In this document: in pieces, positions 45,841 through 57,607 of the stretch
Layout: each line of letters opens with the position of its first letter
How positions within the stretch are numbered: position 1 is the stretch's first letter
From: Asterias amurensis
Taxonomy: Eukaryota > Echinodermata > Asteroidea > Forcipulatida > Asteriidae
Length of the DNA: 64,000 bases
Assembly (NCBI RefSeq): GCF_032118995.1
Contig: NC_092662.1
Span: 7,068,001-7,132,000, forward strand
Direction: 5' to 3'
Made by a program: the position numbers and the translations under genes
The notes under the pieces: model-generated
Seen by the model: the letters and a program-made list of their open reading frames with translations, nothing else
What the model was told of the DNA's origin: nothing
Database searches by the model: none

Positions 45841-47030
45841 CGAGGTCTTAGTATAGTGCGGAAGGCGAAATGGTGCGCTCATGTGATGAGACACGGAGGC
45901 CTACGCAGCGTCTGCCTACAGGTACAAATCGAGGCAGAGGCCGCCCTGTTAGCTGCGCTGGATAGACAATGGGCCGAATCAGTAAAAACTAGCAATTACT
46001 TATCAAGTTAAAGGTCCAGCATTAGCAAGAAGACCGAAAAGTAAAAGATCAGGCATGAACATTTTGCCCGCGGGATTACCTTTCACTTGTAGACATACAA
46101 ATAAAAACGATTTGTACTAACATACTGTAGCAATTACTTGTATTTTTACAAGCTACTGCATGAGGAGCTTGAGATTTTACTTACACAACAGTGTTGCATA
46201 TATGGCTCGGTATAGGGTCAGTACTAAAGGGTTATTAGTCCCTTGGCCTAATGATCCAACTATAAATGTTATCTTATAAATTTGTTGTGTACTTTAATTG
46301 CTCTAAAAAATCTCCAGAGCTCTGGCGTCATAGCCACTGCCGCCATCAAAAACTTAACTAAGTGGAAACTGCCCCACCTGCCTTTCAGTTAATCGCTGTT
46401 GATCTGCGAGTCCATGCCTCTATTGTTATACTCCTGAATACCCCGCTATTGAGCTTTTCTCTGACCATTTACTAATCCGTTCAAGTGAATGGTGTTTTTT
46501 ACCAGTAAAAGGTTATTTATAGAGGTTTGGGCAAATTCTCATGCCTGATTTTAAATTTATCGAAATTTGTTAATGCTGGCCTTTATACGGCCCAGTATCT
46601 TGTGAAACTATATACAGGTAATAGTAAAATGTCGGTTTTATTTACATCTCAATAAGAAGAGTCCCTCAAGTATTGCTTTTACCTACTAGTTCGACCAATT
46701 ACTAGCAATATTAAGGCTTATTAAGGCTTATTAAGGCTTAGTTTTTATTTATTCGGCCCAATGTCACAAAGTGGAGTGGAAGGAGCGTCGAAGAACTGAG
46801 ACGAGCAGAGATTGAAAGACACCAGGTGATGGCAGCAGGACTCCAGGAGTGCACCCCCATTACAACCTGAGGACGAGGCGGCCACGGACGCAAGTCTATG
46901 CCGAATGATGATTTCAGAGGGACGAGCCTTTGTCACTCTGTTTTATACTATCAACAGCTCTCCATTGCTCGTTACCAAGTAAGTTTTTATGCTAACATAT
47001 ATATTAAATTATTACCAATAGTGTACAATA
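45560..47030 (-). mobile_element. Three-level nest: MITE split by a LINE fragment split by a TIR element
   Basis: 45560-45836 and 46938-47030 are the two parts of one reversed GGCAGTGGACAC MITE. Between them 45850-45970 and 46760-46936 encode LINE-like C-terminal pieces (KAKWCAHVMRHGGL; RGRGRP; WIDN then VTKWSGRSVEELRRAEIER). That fragment is in turn interrupted by a 789-bp terminal-inverted-repeat element at 45971-46759. Confidence 0.7.
45971..46759. mobile_element. 789-bp TIR element with AAT target duplication
   Basis: Ends GGGCCGAATCAGTAAAAACTA and its near-complement (from gtttttatttattcggccc) are inverted. AAT flanks both sides (45968-45970, 46760-46762), and removing element plus one AAT reconnects WIDN to VTKW in the interrupted LINE frame. 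Inner inverted segments also exist ('ccagcatta' at 46017, 'taatgctgg' at 46570). A 10-bp unit (attaaggctt) is tripled near the right end. No ORF of note. Confidence 0.75.
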
Positions 47031-47551
47031 TTACTTTTAACAAACATGAATCATTTTGGTCGTTGTCTCGCAAAAACGTAAGCATAGATTTTGATTTAAG
47101 TTTCGAAGATTTGATGTAAAAGTAGCAGAAAATAAAGGATAAGACCAATTTACTTTATAAGAAGAAAAAGACGTGTCGTCATGTTTAGGTTGCCAGCAAG
47201 GATCGGTGAAGCTTCCGGTAAAGTTTTATTTCAACTGTGGATGCCTTTCGCACAATAGTTTGTTTACTTTACTATATTCGTTCAGCTGTTAAACCTTTTT
47301 AAAACAATAATTAATATATGATCTTTGGAATAATATTTGTTCTACAATTTTGAATTCCATATTCTTGATGTAGGGACCCAAAGTGTGCCCTCAGTATTCA
47401 TATTGATAAAAAAAAAACTTTGTACTCTGGTTATTAACGAATAAAATGTTTGAAAGCGAGCGGAGTGGGGTGTAGTCGTAAGCAACGACTACCGAAGAAA
47501 ACAGGGGTCTTGTCTTGTTTTTTTTTTTTACAATAGGAGACCCTGGAACGC
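47031..47551. other. Gene-free stretch
   Basis: Nothing recognised. A short ATG frame at 47179 reading MFRLPARIGEASG up to a GTAAAG could be imagined as a first exon, but no partner exon is apparent. Confidence 0.35.
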
Positions 47552-47649
47552 GTGGCAGCAGACTTACCAGGTAAATTGTCAATGTTTACGTAGTTCTGAG
47601 CGTGAGCAGAACTGAGAACAATGATCTTACCTGGTAAGTCTGCTGCCAC
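47552..47649. repeat. Perfect 23-nt inverted repeat
   Basis: gtggcagcagacttaccagg at 47552 with exact complement ending at 47649, 52-nt loop. Probably the core of a small foldback element. Confidence 0.85.
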
Positions 47650-48031
47650 AAATCGTCCCGAATGTCCCCTCTTGATGACTTTTTGCAATGCTACAGAGAT
47701 GATAGGTTTGGTCCTCTATGCTCTATGGTTTGCTGATACTCCCTGCTGACCAGATTAAAATATCAAACTTATTCTAGGTATGATGTCACAAATGTTATAT
47801 TTATGATGACTTCGTTTCTAAATCAAGAGTTCCTCAACCCCCAAAATCTTCAAACTTTGCACTCTTAAATCATTTATGTTGGATGAGTTAACACAACTCA
47901 CTCAAAAGGTTCCAGACTTGATGGTTTTTGTAAATGTTCACCACAATGTTGTCAGAGTTCGTTGATTGTCGAACAGTTAAGATTAACATTCATGTTAACG
48001 AAAATAACATTCGGTTTTCAACCAGTGGTTT

Positions 48032-48413
48032 AAAGGCAGTGGACACTATTGGTAATTACTCAAAATATTTATTAGCATAAAACCTTACTTGATAACGAGT
48101 AATGGGGAGAGGTTGGTAGTATAAAACATTGTGAGAAACGGCTCCATCTGAAGTGCCATAGTTTTCGAGAAAGAAGTAATTTTCCATGATTTTGATTTCA
48201 AAACCTCAGATTTAGAACTTGAGGCCTCGAAATCAACCATCTAAACGCACACAACTTCGTGTGGCAAGGGTATTTTTTTCTTTCATTATATCTCGCAAGT
48301 TCGATGACCGATTGAGCTCAAATTTTCACAGGTTCGTTATTTTATGTATATGTTGAGATACACCAACTGTTAAGCCCAGTCTTTGACAATTACAAAAAGT
48401 GTCCACTGCCTTT
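48032..48413. mobile_element. MITE, GGCAGTGGACAC family, complete copy
   Basis: aaaggcagtggacactattg at the left and gtgtccactgcctttt at the right, with the same internal order as at 25042-25419. Confidence 0.85.
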
Positions 48414-48431
48414 TAAACCCGCCGAGGCATC

Positions 48432-48480
48432 GTTCTTGATAATTTACCTCGACTTCGTCTCGGTAAAAATTATCAAGAAC
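48432..48480. repeat. 49-nt hairpin
   Basis: gttcttgataattt..acc and its complement flank a short loop that is itself nearly palindromic (cgacttcgtctcg). It abuts the foldback element starting at 48481. Confidence 0.75.
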
Positions 48481-49277
48481 CAGGGCCCAATTTCATAGAG
48501 CTGCTTAACGGTAAGCAAATATGTTGGCTTAACGTAGCAACAAAAATTGCTTAAGCGTAAACCTATTTCACCAGCGGTTGCTAGCTCACGTAAAGAAACT
48601 GCGCGCGCAACATTTTAGATCGTTTGCCTAAGCGAAAAAGAAGAAGGTGCTTACAAAATGGCGGGCGAAATAAATGCGGAGTGCACTCGAGTGGCGATAA
48701 AAAAAATTCATCACCTGTGTCTGATATGTATTAATTTTAATGGTTCAAAGTGCCCCTCGAAAGGTTTACACACTAACTTGAAAGTAAACAAGATAATAAT
48801 ACATTGTACAGCATGATTCTGAAGCATTTTAGACACTCGTTTATTCGCTACACCTACCATACAAACGCACGTACAATCACCGCTGTGCCGGCACAATAAC
48901 ATCGTTTGCAATGAGTGTTGCACTATGCGCTGTGTGAATAGGGTGCTTAAGCAAAATAGAGGCTTTAAGGACTCTTTTTGTTTGCTTACCTATGTAAGCA
49001 AAAAACCTTGCTTAAGCAAGGGTATGAAATGAAAAATTTGCTAGGTGCGCCCGTTAAGCACAAAATCGACCGTTACGGGATGCAGCTCTTTGAAACTGGG
49101 CCCGGCGCTTAAACAGGGTGCTTAAGCAATGGGGCTTTAAGGACCCTTTTTGCTTTCTTGCCTCGCCGTTTTGAGCAAAAAACCTTGCTTTAGCAAGGCT
49201 ATGAAATTAAAAACTTGCTAGGTGCACCCGTTAAGCACAAAATCGACCGTTAAGCAGCTCTATGAAATTGGGCCCTG
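48481..49277. mobile_element. Foldback element with CAGGGCCCAATTTCATAGAG termini (797 bp)
   Basis: Left end cagggcccaatttcatagag and right end ctctatgaaattgggccctg are perfect inverted repeats. Near the right, a second internal end (gcagctctttgaaactgggc, about 49082-49103) and a repeated gggtgcttaagcaa block show that an end was tandemly doubled. No gene is inside. Confidence 0.8.
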
Positions 49278-50068
49278 GTCAACATTGCGCAAGGCATTGT
49301 GTCAAATATCCAAAGTAAGTACATTATCAATATTCTTTGTCCCCAAAGCAAATTTAACATCTACTACATTATTGTTCTAGTCACAGTTTTCACCTTTAAA
49401 CCCATAGCCAGCGTGTGTGTTTGCTGAGCCGTGAATCTTTCTTTCTTTACTTTCCCCACCTGTGTGCTCTTTTATTGGCGCACTTATTTCTTTCAAGACG
49501 TGGTCATGCTCGAGTAATAATTCGGTAAAGGGTACACATGCCATAGCCGCACCCTCTTCCGATTCTGGGAAGCTCGGGACGGGACGCTGACCGGCACAAA
49601 TCTAGGGGATTAATGATGCTGACTGCTTCTTCCTTGGGAACTAGCGGCGCTACTGCTGACCGGACGGGAGTTTTTTGGGCGTGGTACTGAGGGTTTGGAC
49701 TACCTTAACTATGATGTACTACCGAAGGCTACCCACTGGTGAGCGCCGGACTCCCCGCCGAGCACCCCTAGGTCGATTGAGCACGCCAACTGGTATTTGG
49801 ATAACTTTCCGCATGGCGCCACCACTTTTCCACTCATTTTTACAGAAAGGGATATCTCATTGAGGTAAATTAGATACCATAACCATTCATATCGAATGAA
49901 ATACCCTTTGTATAAAATGCTTCGATTTTGTAAATAAATTACTTAACTATTTGTTATCGTACACAGATTGATTTTACCGTTGCCTATATATGTCAGTTGC
50001 TGGTTTCCCCTTTCTTTAGTTGTTTTGATAATTCCATTGTTTTGTAGTAGTCTGCCGTGGGTACTGAC
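49278..50068. other. Gene-free stretch with weak coding-like part
   Basis: Translation of 49770-49865 reads NWYLDNFPHGATTFPLIF in one frame, which looks protein-like but is isolated and surrounded by stops; possibly a transposon relic. Otherwise nothing. Confidence 0.3.
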
Positions 50069-50071
50069 TAA

Positions 50072-50225
50072 AGCCATTTTCACACTACAGAGCCATTTCC
50101 CGGGAAATTAACCCCACCGCCACCCCAGCAACCGTTCTCACTATCCCAATTTGGTAACTCCCGGGAGTACTATTTCCTAGGAATATGCACGGTCGTTTCA
50201 CACTTACGATCAAACCCCAGGAAAT
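50072..50225. mobile_element. Terminal fragment(s) of the AGCC..TTTTCACACTACAG Harbinger-like family
   Basis: taaagccattttcacactac at 50069 followed by 'atttcccgggaaatt' matches the complement of the right end of the element at 55.05-56.39 kb. Further cccggga and tttcacact motifs follow. The opposite end was not found; ORF 50226-50516 next to it is unrecognised. Confidence 0.55.
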
Positions 50226-50647
50226 GTGGTAAACAGGTCAGCCCATGCGGAAGTTACAATGTTTGTGGACGGAAGTCCGTTCCCACAACGCCACGCGGCC
50301 GGCTGCAAAATCCTTGCCACATGCGACCCAAAATGGCTGCACTTTAATTTTGTATTTGCATGTTGTAATACCAATATATTGTGTGATTACGGCGGAGAAG
50401 AAGTCTTGCAGTTCGGGGAAGACGTCGCTGGCGTCTTGTCAGGAGAAGACGATTGCTGTGACAGTGTTTTAAAGACATGCGGAATAACAATCGGATGGAA
50501 TTTGTCGTGCGATTGACGGGTTTCATGGCACTTGCTGGAAGTATTTATTGGTCAAAGGTCAATCTGGTCTACCATGAAGAGCGGCCACTGGTGGGAGCAA
50601 GTTGCTATTAGAAAAAGCGAAAGGGAGCTTTCCATCTGCGACAGCTT

Positions 50648-50809
50648 TTTTAGGTGTTCGGCCACCAGCCGAACAACTATTGTTATTGTTCTGTTTTTTT
50701 TTTTTTTTTTTTTTTTAGGTGTTCGGCCACCAGCCGAACAACTATTGTTATTGTTCTGTTTTTTTTTTAGGTGTTCGGCCACCAGCCGAACAACTATTGT
50801 TATTGTTCT

Positions 50810-50812
<3 letters not shown>
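50648..50812. repeat. Three copies of a hairpin-bearing unit with T tracts
   Basis: aggtgttcggccaccagccg, continuing to 'attgttattgttctg' plus a T run, is repeated at about 50651, 50717 and 50769. GTTCGGC..GCCGAAC forms a 7-bp stem. It sits directly before the long T tract and the 1-kb array, and may be the family's terminus. Confidence 0.75.
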
Positions 50813-50856
<44 letters not shown>

Positions 50857-53800
50857 CTGCGTGTTCTTCTCCTCGAACGTTCTCGCGCGATTTTCGCAAA
50901 AACTAAAGCTTGTATGAACCTGAAACTTACCATATATATTGATCTTAATGAGTAGACGAAACAGCAACATTTTTGGAATGATGACGTCATTGATGACGTC
51001 ATTACGTTCAAAAAAACGCTAAAAATTGGAGAGTTCATATCTTGAGAACTACAAATGCCACACACAAGATATTTGGTGCATATAAAAGGTCTTGTAATTA
51101 GCTACAAAAGTCGTGCACAACGTGACCTCATGTGACTTTTACTTCCGGTTGAAATCGGAAGTTCAAAATTTCAAAAGTTCATATCTCAAGAACTATATAT
51201 CATATTCGCAAAATTTGAATATCAGTTTGAAGATCAGTTATCCTGCTCAAACTTTTGCACAAACATAATGCCAGTTGAATTTTGCCTTCTGGTCGTAAAA
51301 GCGCGCGTTTGTGTTGACCTCCATTCATTACGCGTAGAAACCAGATAGTATCGCCATTCATGTATGTGAATGCTACTATTGTATTGTGGGTGTGTGGGTG
51401 TGTGTGCGTGTAGTTCATGTAGGCCTACATTGTATCCATGCTCTACGACAATACAGCACTGCGTGGCTGTGGGCATTACGGGTTGTGTATACACATGCAG
51501 ACTCCGTTGAAGGCGCGCGTAATTCAGATTCCACTACGCTGGGATTCGCCTCATCTTTCTTCGTGCGATTTTGAACAAAATGTTAAACTACTATGAACTT
51601 GAAACTTATCATAAACATGAACCTTCATGAGTAGATGAACCCGCAACTTTTTTAGAATGATGACGTCATTGATGACGTCATTACGTTAAATAAACGGTAA
51701 ATAATTGAAAAATTCATATCTTGAGAACCACAAACGCTACGTACAAGATTCTTTCACTACATGAAACCTCTTGTAATGTTCTACAAATGTTGTACACAAC
51801 GTGACCTCATTTGACCATTCACCCGAACACCCTGAGTTTGTACACAAACTCTCAATTTCTAGTTTTTTTTTTTTTTCTGCGTGTTCTTCTCCTCGAACGT
51901 TCTCGCGCGATTTTCGCAAAAACTAAAGCTTGTATGAACCTGAAACTTACCATATATATTGATCTTAATGAGTAGACGAAACAGCAACATTTTTGGAATG
52001 ATGACGTCATTGATGACGTCATTACGTTCAAAAAAACGCTAAAAATTGGAGAGTTCATATCTTGAGAACTACAAATGCCACACACAAGATATTTAGTGCA
52101 TATAAAAGGTCTTGTAATTAGCTACAAAAGTCGTGCACAACGTGACCTCATGTGACTTTTACTTCCGGTTGAAACAGGAAGTTCAAAATTTCAAAAGTTC
52201 ATATCTCAAGAACTATATATCATATTCGCAAAATTTGAATATCAGTTTGAAGATCAGTTATCCTGCTCAAACTTTTGCACAAACATAATGCCGGTTGAAT
52301 GTTGCCTTCTGGTCGTAAAAGCGCGCGTTTGTGTTGACCTCCATTCATTACGCGTAGAAACCAGATAGTATCGCCAGTCATGTATGTGAATGCTACTATT
52401 GTATTGTGGGTGTGTGGGTGTGTGTGCGTGTAGTTCATGTAGGCCTACAGTGTATCCATGGTCTACGACAAAACAGCACTGCGTGGCTGTGGGCATTACG
52501 GGTTGTGTATACACATGCAGACTCCGTTGAAGGCGCGCGTAATTCAAATTCCACTACGCTGGGATTCGCCTCATCTTTCTTCGTGCGATTTTGAACAAAA
52601 TGTTAAACTACTATGAACTTGAAACTTATCATAAACATGAACCTTCATGAGTAGATGAACCCGCAACTTTTTTGGAATGATGACGTCATTGATGACGTCA
52701 TTACGTTAAATAAACGGTAAATAATTGAAAAATTCATATCTTGAGAACCACAAACGCTACGTACAAGATTCTTTCACTACATGAAACCTCTTGTAATGTT
52801 CTACAAATGTTGTACACAACGTGACCTCATTTGACCATTCACCCGAACACCCTGAGTTTGTACACAAACTCTCAATTTCTAGTTTTTTTTTTTTTTTTTT
52901 TTTTCTGCGTGTTCTTCTCCTCGAACGTTCTCGCGCGATTTTCGCAAAAACTAAAGCTTGTATGAACCTGAAACTTACCATATATATTGATCTTAATGAG
53001 TAGACGAAACAGCAACATTTTTGGAATGATGACGTCATTGATGACGTCATTACGTTCAAAAAAACGCTAAAAATTGGAGAGTTCATATCTTGAGAACTAC
53101 AAATGCCACACACAAGATATTTGGTGCATATAAAAGGTCTTGTAATTAGCTACAAAAGTCGTGCACAACGTGACCTCATGTGACTTTTATTTCCGGTTGA
53201 AACAGGAAGTTCAAAATTTCAAAAGTTCATATCTCAAGAACTATATATCATATTCGCAAAATTTGAATATCAGTTTGAAGATCAGTTATCCTGCTCAAAC
53301 TTTTGCACAAACATAATGCCAGTTGAATTTTGCCTTCTGGTCGTAAAAGCGCGCGTTTGTGTTGACCTCCATTCATTACGCGTAGAAACCAGATAGTATC
53401 GCCATTCATGTATGTGAATGCTACTATTGTATTGTGGGTGTGTGGGTGTGTGTGCGTGTAGTTCATGTATGCCTACATTGTATCCATGCTCTACGACAAA
53501 ACAGCACTGCGTGGCTGTGGGCATTACGGGTTGTGTATACACATGCAGACTCCGTTGAAGGCGCGCGTAATTCAAATTCCACTACGCTGGGATTCGCCTC
53601 ATCTTTCTTCGTGCGATTTTGAACAAAATGTTAAACTACTATGAACTTGTTGAACAAAACTAACGCTTGTATGAACTTGAAACTTACCATGAACATAAAC
53701 CTTAGTGTGCAGACGAAACCAAAACTTTTTTTGGAATGATGACATCATCGATGACGTCATTAAGTTAAATAAACGGTAAATAATTGAAAAATTCATATCT

Positions 53801-54965
53801 TGAGAACCACAAACGCTACGTACAAGATTCTTTCACTACATGAAACCTCTTGTAATGTTCTACAAATGTTGTACACAACGTGACCTCATTTGACCATTCA
53901 CCCGAACACCCTGAGTTTGTACACAAACTCTCAATTTCTAGTTTTTTTTTTTTTTTTCTGCGTGTTCTTCTCCTCGAACGTTCTCGCGCGATTTTCGCAA
54001 AAACTAAAGCTTGTATGAACCTGAAACTTACCATATATATTGATCTTAATGAGTAGACGAAACAGCAACATTTTTGGAATGATGACGTCATTGATGACGT
54101 CATTACGTTCAAAAAAACGCTAAAAATTGGAGAGTTCATATCTTGAGAACTACAAATGCCACACACAAGATATTTGGTGCATATAAAAGGTCTTGTAATT
54201 AGCTACAAAAGTCGTGCACAACGTGACCTCATGTGACTTTTACTTCCGGTTGAAACAGGAAGTTCAAAATTTCAAAAGTTCATATCTCAAGAACTATATA
54301 TCATATTCGCAAAATTTGAATAACAGTTTGAAGATCAGTTATCCTGCTCAAACTTTTGCACAAACATAATGCCAGTTGAATTTTGCCTTCTGGTCGTAAA
54401 AGCGCGCGTTTGTGTTGACCTCCATTCATTACGCGTAGAAACCAGATAGTATCGCCATTCATGTATGTGAATGCTACTATTGTATTGTGGGTGTGTGGGT
54501 GTGTGTGCGTGTAGTTCATGTAGGCCTACATTGTATCCATGCTCTACGACAAAACAGCACTGCGTGGCTGTGGGCATTACGGGTTGTGTATACACATGCA
54601 GACTCCGTTGAAGGCGCGCGTAATTCAGATTCCACTACGCTGGGATTCGCCTCATCTTTCTTCGTGCGATTTTGAACAAAATGTTAAACTACTATGAACT
54701 TGAAACTTATCATAAACATGAACCTTCATGAGTAGATGAACCCGCAACTTTTTTGGAATGATGACGACATTGATGACGTCATTACGTTAAATAAACGTAA
54801 ATAATTGAAAAATTCATATCTTGAGAACCACAAACGCTACGTACAAGATTCTTTCACTACATGAAACCTCTTGTAATGTTCTACAAATGTTGTACACAAC
54901 GTGACCTCATTTGACCATTCACCCGAACACCCTGAGTTTGTACACAAACTCTCAATTTCTAGTTT
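50857..54965. repeat. Four tandem units of ~1.02-1.05 kb, each with CRE-palindrome pairs
   Basis: Units start at ctgcgtgttcttctcctcga: 50857, 51877, 52905 and 53958, each preceded by a T tract of differing length. Units are nearly identical; the third has a ~25-bp extra piece near 53650. Each unit has two related halves, both containing gatgacgtcattgatgacgt-type doublets. I count 14 exact TGACGTCA sites. Also conserved: 'cataacttg'-type and 'ttcatatcttgagaac' blocks. A gtgtgtgggtgtgtgtgcgt run occurs once per unit. No ORF is credible. Confidence 0.88.
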
Positions 54966-55046
54966 TCTTTTGAAACTGTAATTGAATGGACTTTTGTGTC
55001 CGTGTTTTACCCAGAGGTTTTGTGTTGGCATTCATCTCAATTTTTA

Positions 55047-56394
55047 CCTGTTCACACTATAGTTATTTCCCGGGAAATTCCCGGGAACTTTTGGTTGATC
55101 TGTTCACACTACAAAAATACTCCCGGGAATTTCCCGGGAAATGACGTTTTCCCAGGAAATAATTAACCCTGCTCAGGGGCAGGGTTAAGGGAATCAACCC
55201 TGGGGTAAGGCCTAGAAATTTTCTGAATGGCATTTTCGAAGGATTGTATAATAATATCCATGATGTTAGGGCCAAGATAGTTAAAGGTTTTATAGAAAAA
55301 AATACCGCATAGTCGATTTTGCACAATCTGACAATAGCAGTAGAAAGAAAAAGAAGCATTCTTCCCCTTCCAACATCAACAGTGCTGTTTTCCCATCGTG
55401 CAAAGAAAGAACACGGAATAGGCTTTAGCCCTATATTGGCTAGCATTTTTTCATGGCTTCATAAAGACTTTTAAATGTATGTTTCTTCAAAAATAAAATG
55501 TTTTTGCAGGAGAACACTTATGCAATAGAAAATATTTAGTCCTTGAAAAACAAAACTATTATCATACCGACCTATAGTCTTTTTTCCCAAGGTTTTCAGT
55601 TTTTATCTGCAATGGGCAGGGGTCCGTTAATATCCAGCTTCACGCAGGCAGAAAACTTTCCCGTTTCTTGTAGGCCTATATGCCCATCTAGCTGCTTTTG
55701 GACTGCATCGTCGGCCAAAAATGCAACCAGTTTCAAAATTTCATCATCACTCCATCGGTCACTTCTACCCATCGTAAGAAATTGAGCAACAGATTGCACT
55801 AAAATATTTACTGTCAGGTGGTAGACAGCAATGTCGATCGAAGAACTCAAATCTGACTCTGGACAACAAAAGTCCATCAACGCCCAAGTATACATGCATT
55901 AAGAAATACCATACACACATGGCGTGTGTACGAGAAGGAAGCTTGTTCACGCCAACTATTTATTCTATTCCTATTCCATTCACGTGATCAATTTTTTCAA
56001 TTCATATATTTATTTGTAAATTACACATGTAATTCACTTTTATTTTCGTACCTAAACGTAAACACTTTCAGAAGGAGAAAACAAAAAAGGGCTATTGTTA
56101 CCACGCGAATTATTTGGCGCGCTATTTTTGACGTCTGTGACCTTTCGAGATTAATGACATCTCAACACAGTAGAAGCAAAAGGTGGGGTAAGTTAAACCC
56201 GCTTTCGTTCTCACTAGCTGCTTTTCCCGGGAAAAACGTTTTTCCCCGGGGTTAACTCCTTTAACCCTACCCCTTAACTGGGTAAATTACTTCCCGGGAA
56301 AATGTTATTTCCCGGGAAATGTTTTGTAGTGTGAACGGATCGACTAACAATTCCCGGGAATTTCCCGGGAAATACCTGTGGTGTGAAAAGGGCT
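55047..56394. mobile_element. PIF/Harbinger-like element with ~150-bp terminal inverted repeats
   Basis: The left end (ctgttcacactatagttatt) and the complement of the right end (cccttttcacaccacaggta) align as inverted repeats rich in TTTCCCGGGAAA. They continue through 'gatc.gttcacactacaaa' to 'ttaaccct'. A TTA follows the right end at 56395-56397. The interior has a Myb/SANT-like fragment on the minus strand but no DDE transposase that I can find, so it is non-autonomous or decayed. Confidence 0.72.
55596..55775 (-). pseudogene. Myb/SANT-like DNA-binding fragment within the Harbinger-like element
   Basis: The minus-strand frame reads RWSDDEILKLVAFLADDAVQ then KQLDGH. This is the pattern of the first helix region of Myb/SANT-like domains found in the second protein of PIF/Harbinger transposons (WSDEE...L..W....IQ.QL.G). 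The frame ends at 55596 without the full three-helix domain, so it is a remnant. In intact elements this protein helps transposase bind the termini. Confidence 0.55.
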
Positions 56395-56718
56395 TTATGG
56401 GGTTCAACCTTGTGAGTTGGTCGTACTGTTCCAAGTCGGTTGAACAGAATGATCATTTAACTTTATCAATAAATTATTTATCGTAATTAAAATTGTGTGC
56501 TGATTATACATCATGGTGTCAGAATACCCTGCGTACCCTGGAAAGGACACTTTTTATTTTATACATTTTGCAAGGTATGAACGATAACAAGCTTGATGAT
56601 GAAAGGTGTTGAAATTACGTAACACTTAGAAAATGAAATCTTTCAAACAACCCCCAAAATATTCATCCAAAATAATAAATAAAACTAAATAAAACTATTG
56701 AAATGAAACATTCACCTT
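56395..56718. other. Gene-free AT-rich stretch
   Basis: Nothing recognised between the Harbinger-like element and the next MITE. Confidence 0.5.
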
Positions 56719-57102
56719 TAAAGGCAGGGGACACTATTGGTAATTACTCAAAATAACGTGTGGCATAAAACCTTACTTGGTAACAAGTAACGGGGAGAGG
56801 TTGATGGTATAAAACATTGAGAGAAACAGCTCCCTCTGAAGTGACCTAGTTTTGGAGAAAGAAGTAATTTTCCACGAATTTGATTTCAAGACCTCAAGTT
56901 TAGAACTTGAGGTCTCGAAATCAAGCATCTGAAAGCACACAACTTCGTGTGACAAGGGTGTTTTTTCTTTCATAGTTATCTCGCAACTCCGACGACCAAT
57001 CGAGCTCAAATTTGAACAGGTTTGTTATTTTATGCCTATGTTGAGATACACCAAGTGAGAAGGCTGGTCTTTGACAATTACCACTAGTGTACACTGTCTT
57101 TA
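56719..57102. mobile_element. MITE, GGCAGTGGACAC family, complete copy
   Basis: aaaggcaggggacactattg to agtgtacactgtcttt, same internal order as the other copies, with somewhat diverged ends. Confidence 0.82.
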
Positions 57103-57152
57103 ACTTAAAAAATTAAAACTGGTAGAAGTTAATTTATTATAATTTGCAACTT

Positions 57153-57534
57153 AAAGGAACACGTTGCCTTGGATCGGACGAGTTGGTCTATATAAAAAGC
57201 GTTTGTAACCGTTTGTTATGAAATGCATATGGTTGGAAAGATGTTTTAAAAGTAGAATACAATGATCCACACAAATTTGCCTCGAAATCGCGTGGTTTTC
57301 CTTTCACTGTGCGAACTAACTCGGTCAGCCATTTATGGGAGTCAACAATTTGACTCCCATAAGTGGCCGACCGTGTTATTCGACGAGGTAAAAGGAAAAG
57401 CAGTTTCGCGGCATGTTTGTGTGGATCATTGTGTTCAACTTATATATTTTTCTACCATATGTATTTTATATAAAACGGTAACAAACGCTTTTCAAAGACC
57501 AACTCGACCGATCCAAGGCATACGGTGTTCCTTT
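57153..57534. mobile_element. Palindromic MITE, AAAGGAACACGTTGCC family
   Basis: aaaggaacacgttgccttgg at the left, gatccaaggcatacggtgtt at the right, centre agtcaacaatttgactcc. Complete but diverged. Confidence 0.82.
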
Positions 57535-57607
57535 AACGTCGGATGCTAATGCAAAATAAGTAAGCAAGGAGATACAATTGGTAGCACGCATATAAACCCC
57601 CAAAATA

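Noticed and set aside
47179..47225. Possible first coding exon MFRLPARIGEASG before GTAAAG
   Set aside because: Thirteen codons with no downstream exon or homology visible; could be chance.
49675..49863. 62-aa ORF and adjacent protein-like NWYLDNFPHGATTFPLIF frame
   Set aside because: Isolated, with stops on both sides and different frames looking protein-like; too weak to call a gene.
50552..54166. Recurrent ORFs in the 1-kb array (for example those with MCGICSSQDMNSPIF)
   Set aside because: They recur because the DNA is duplicated; runs of lysine or phenylalanine come from T tracts, and no known domain is present.
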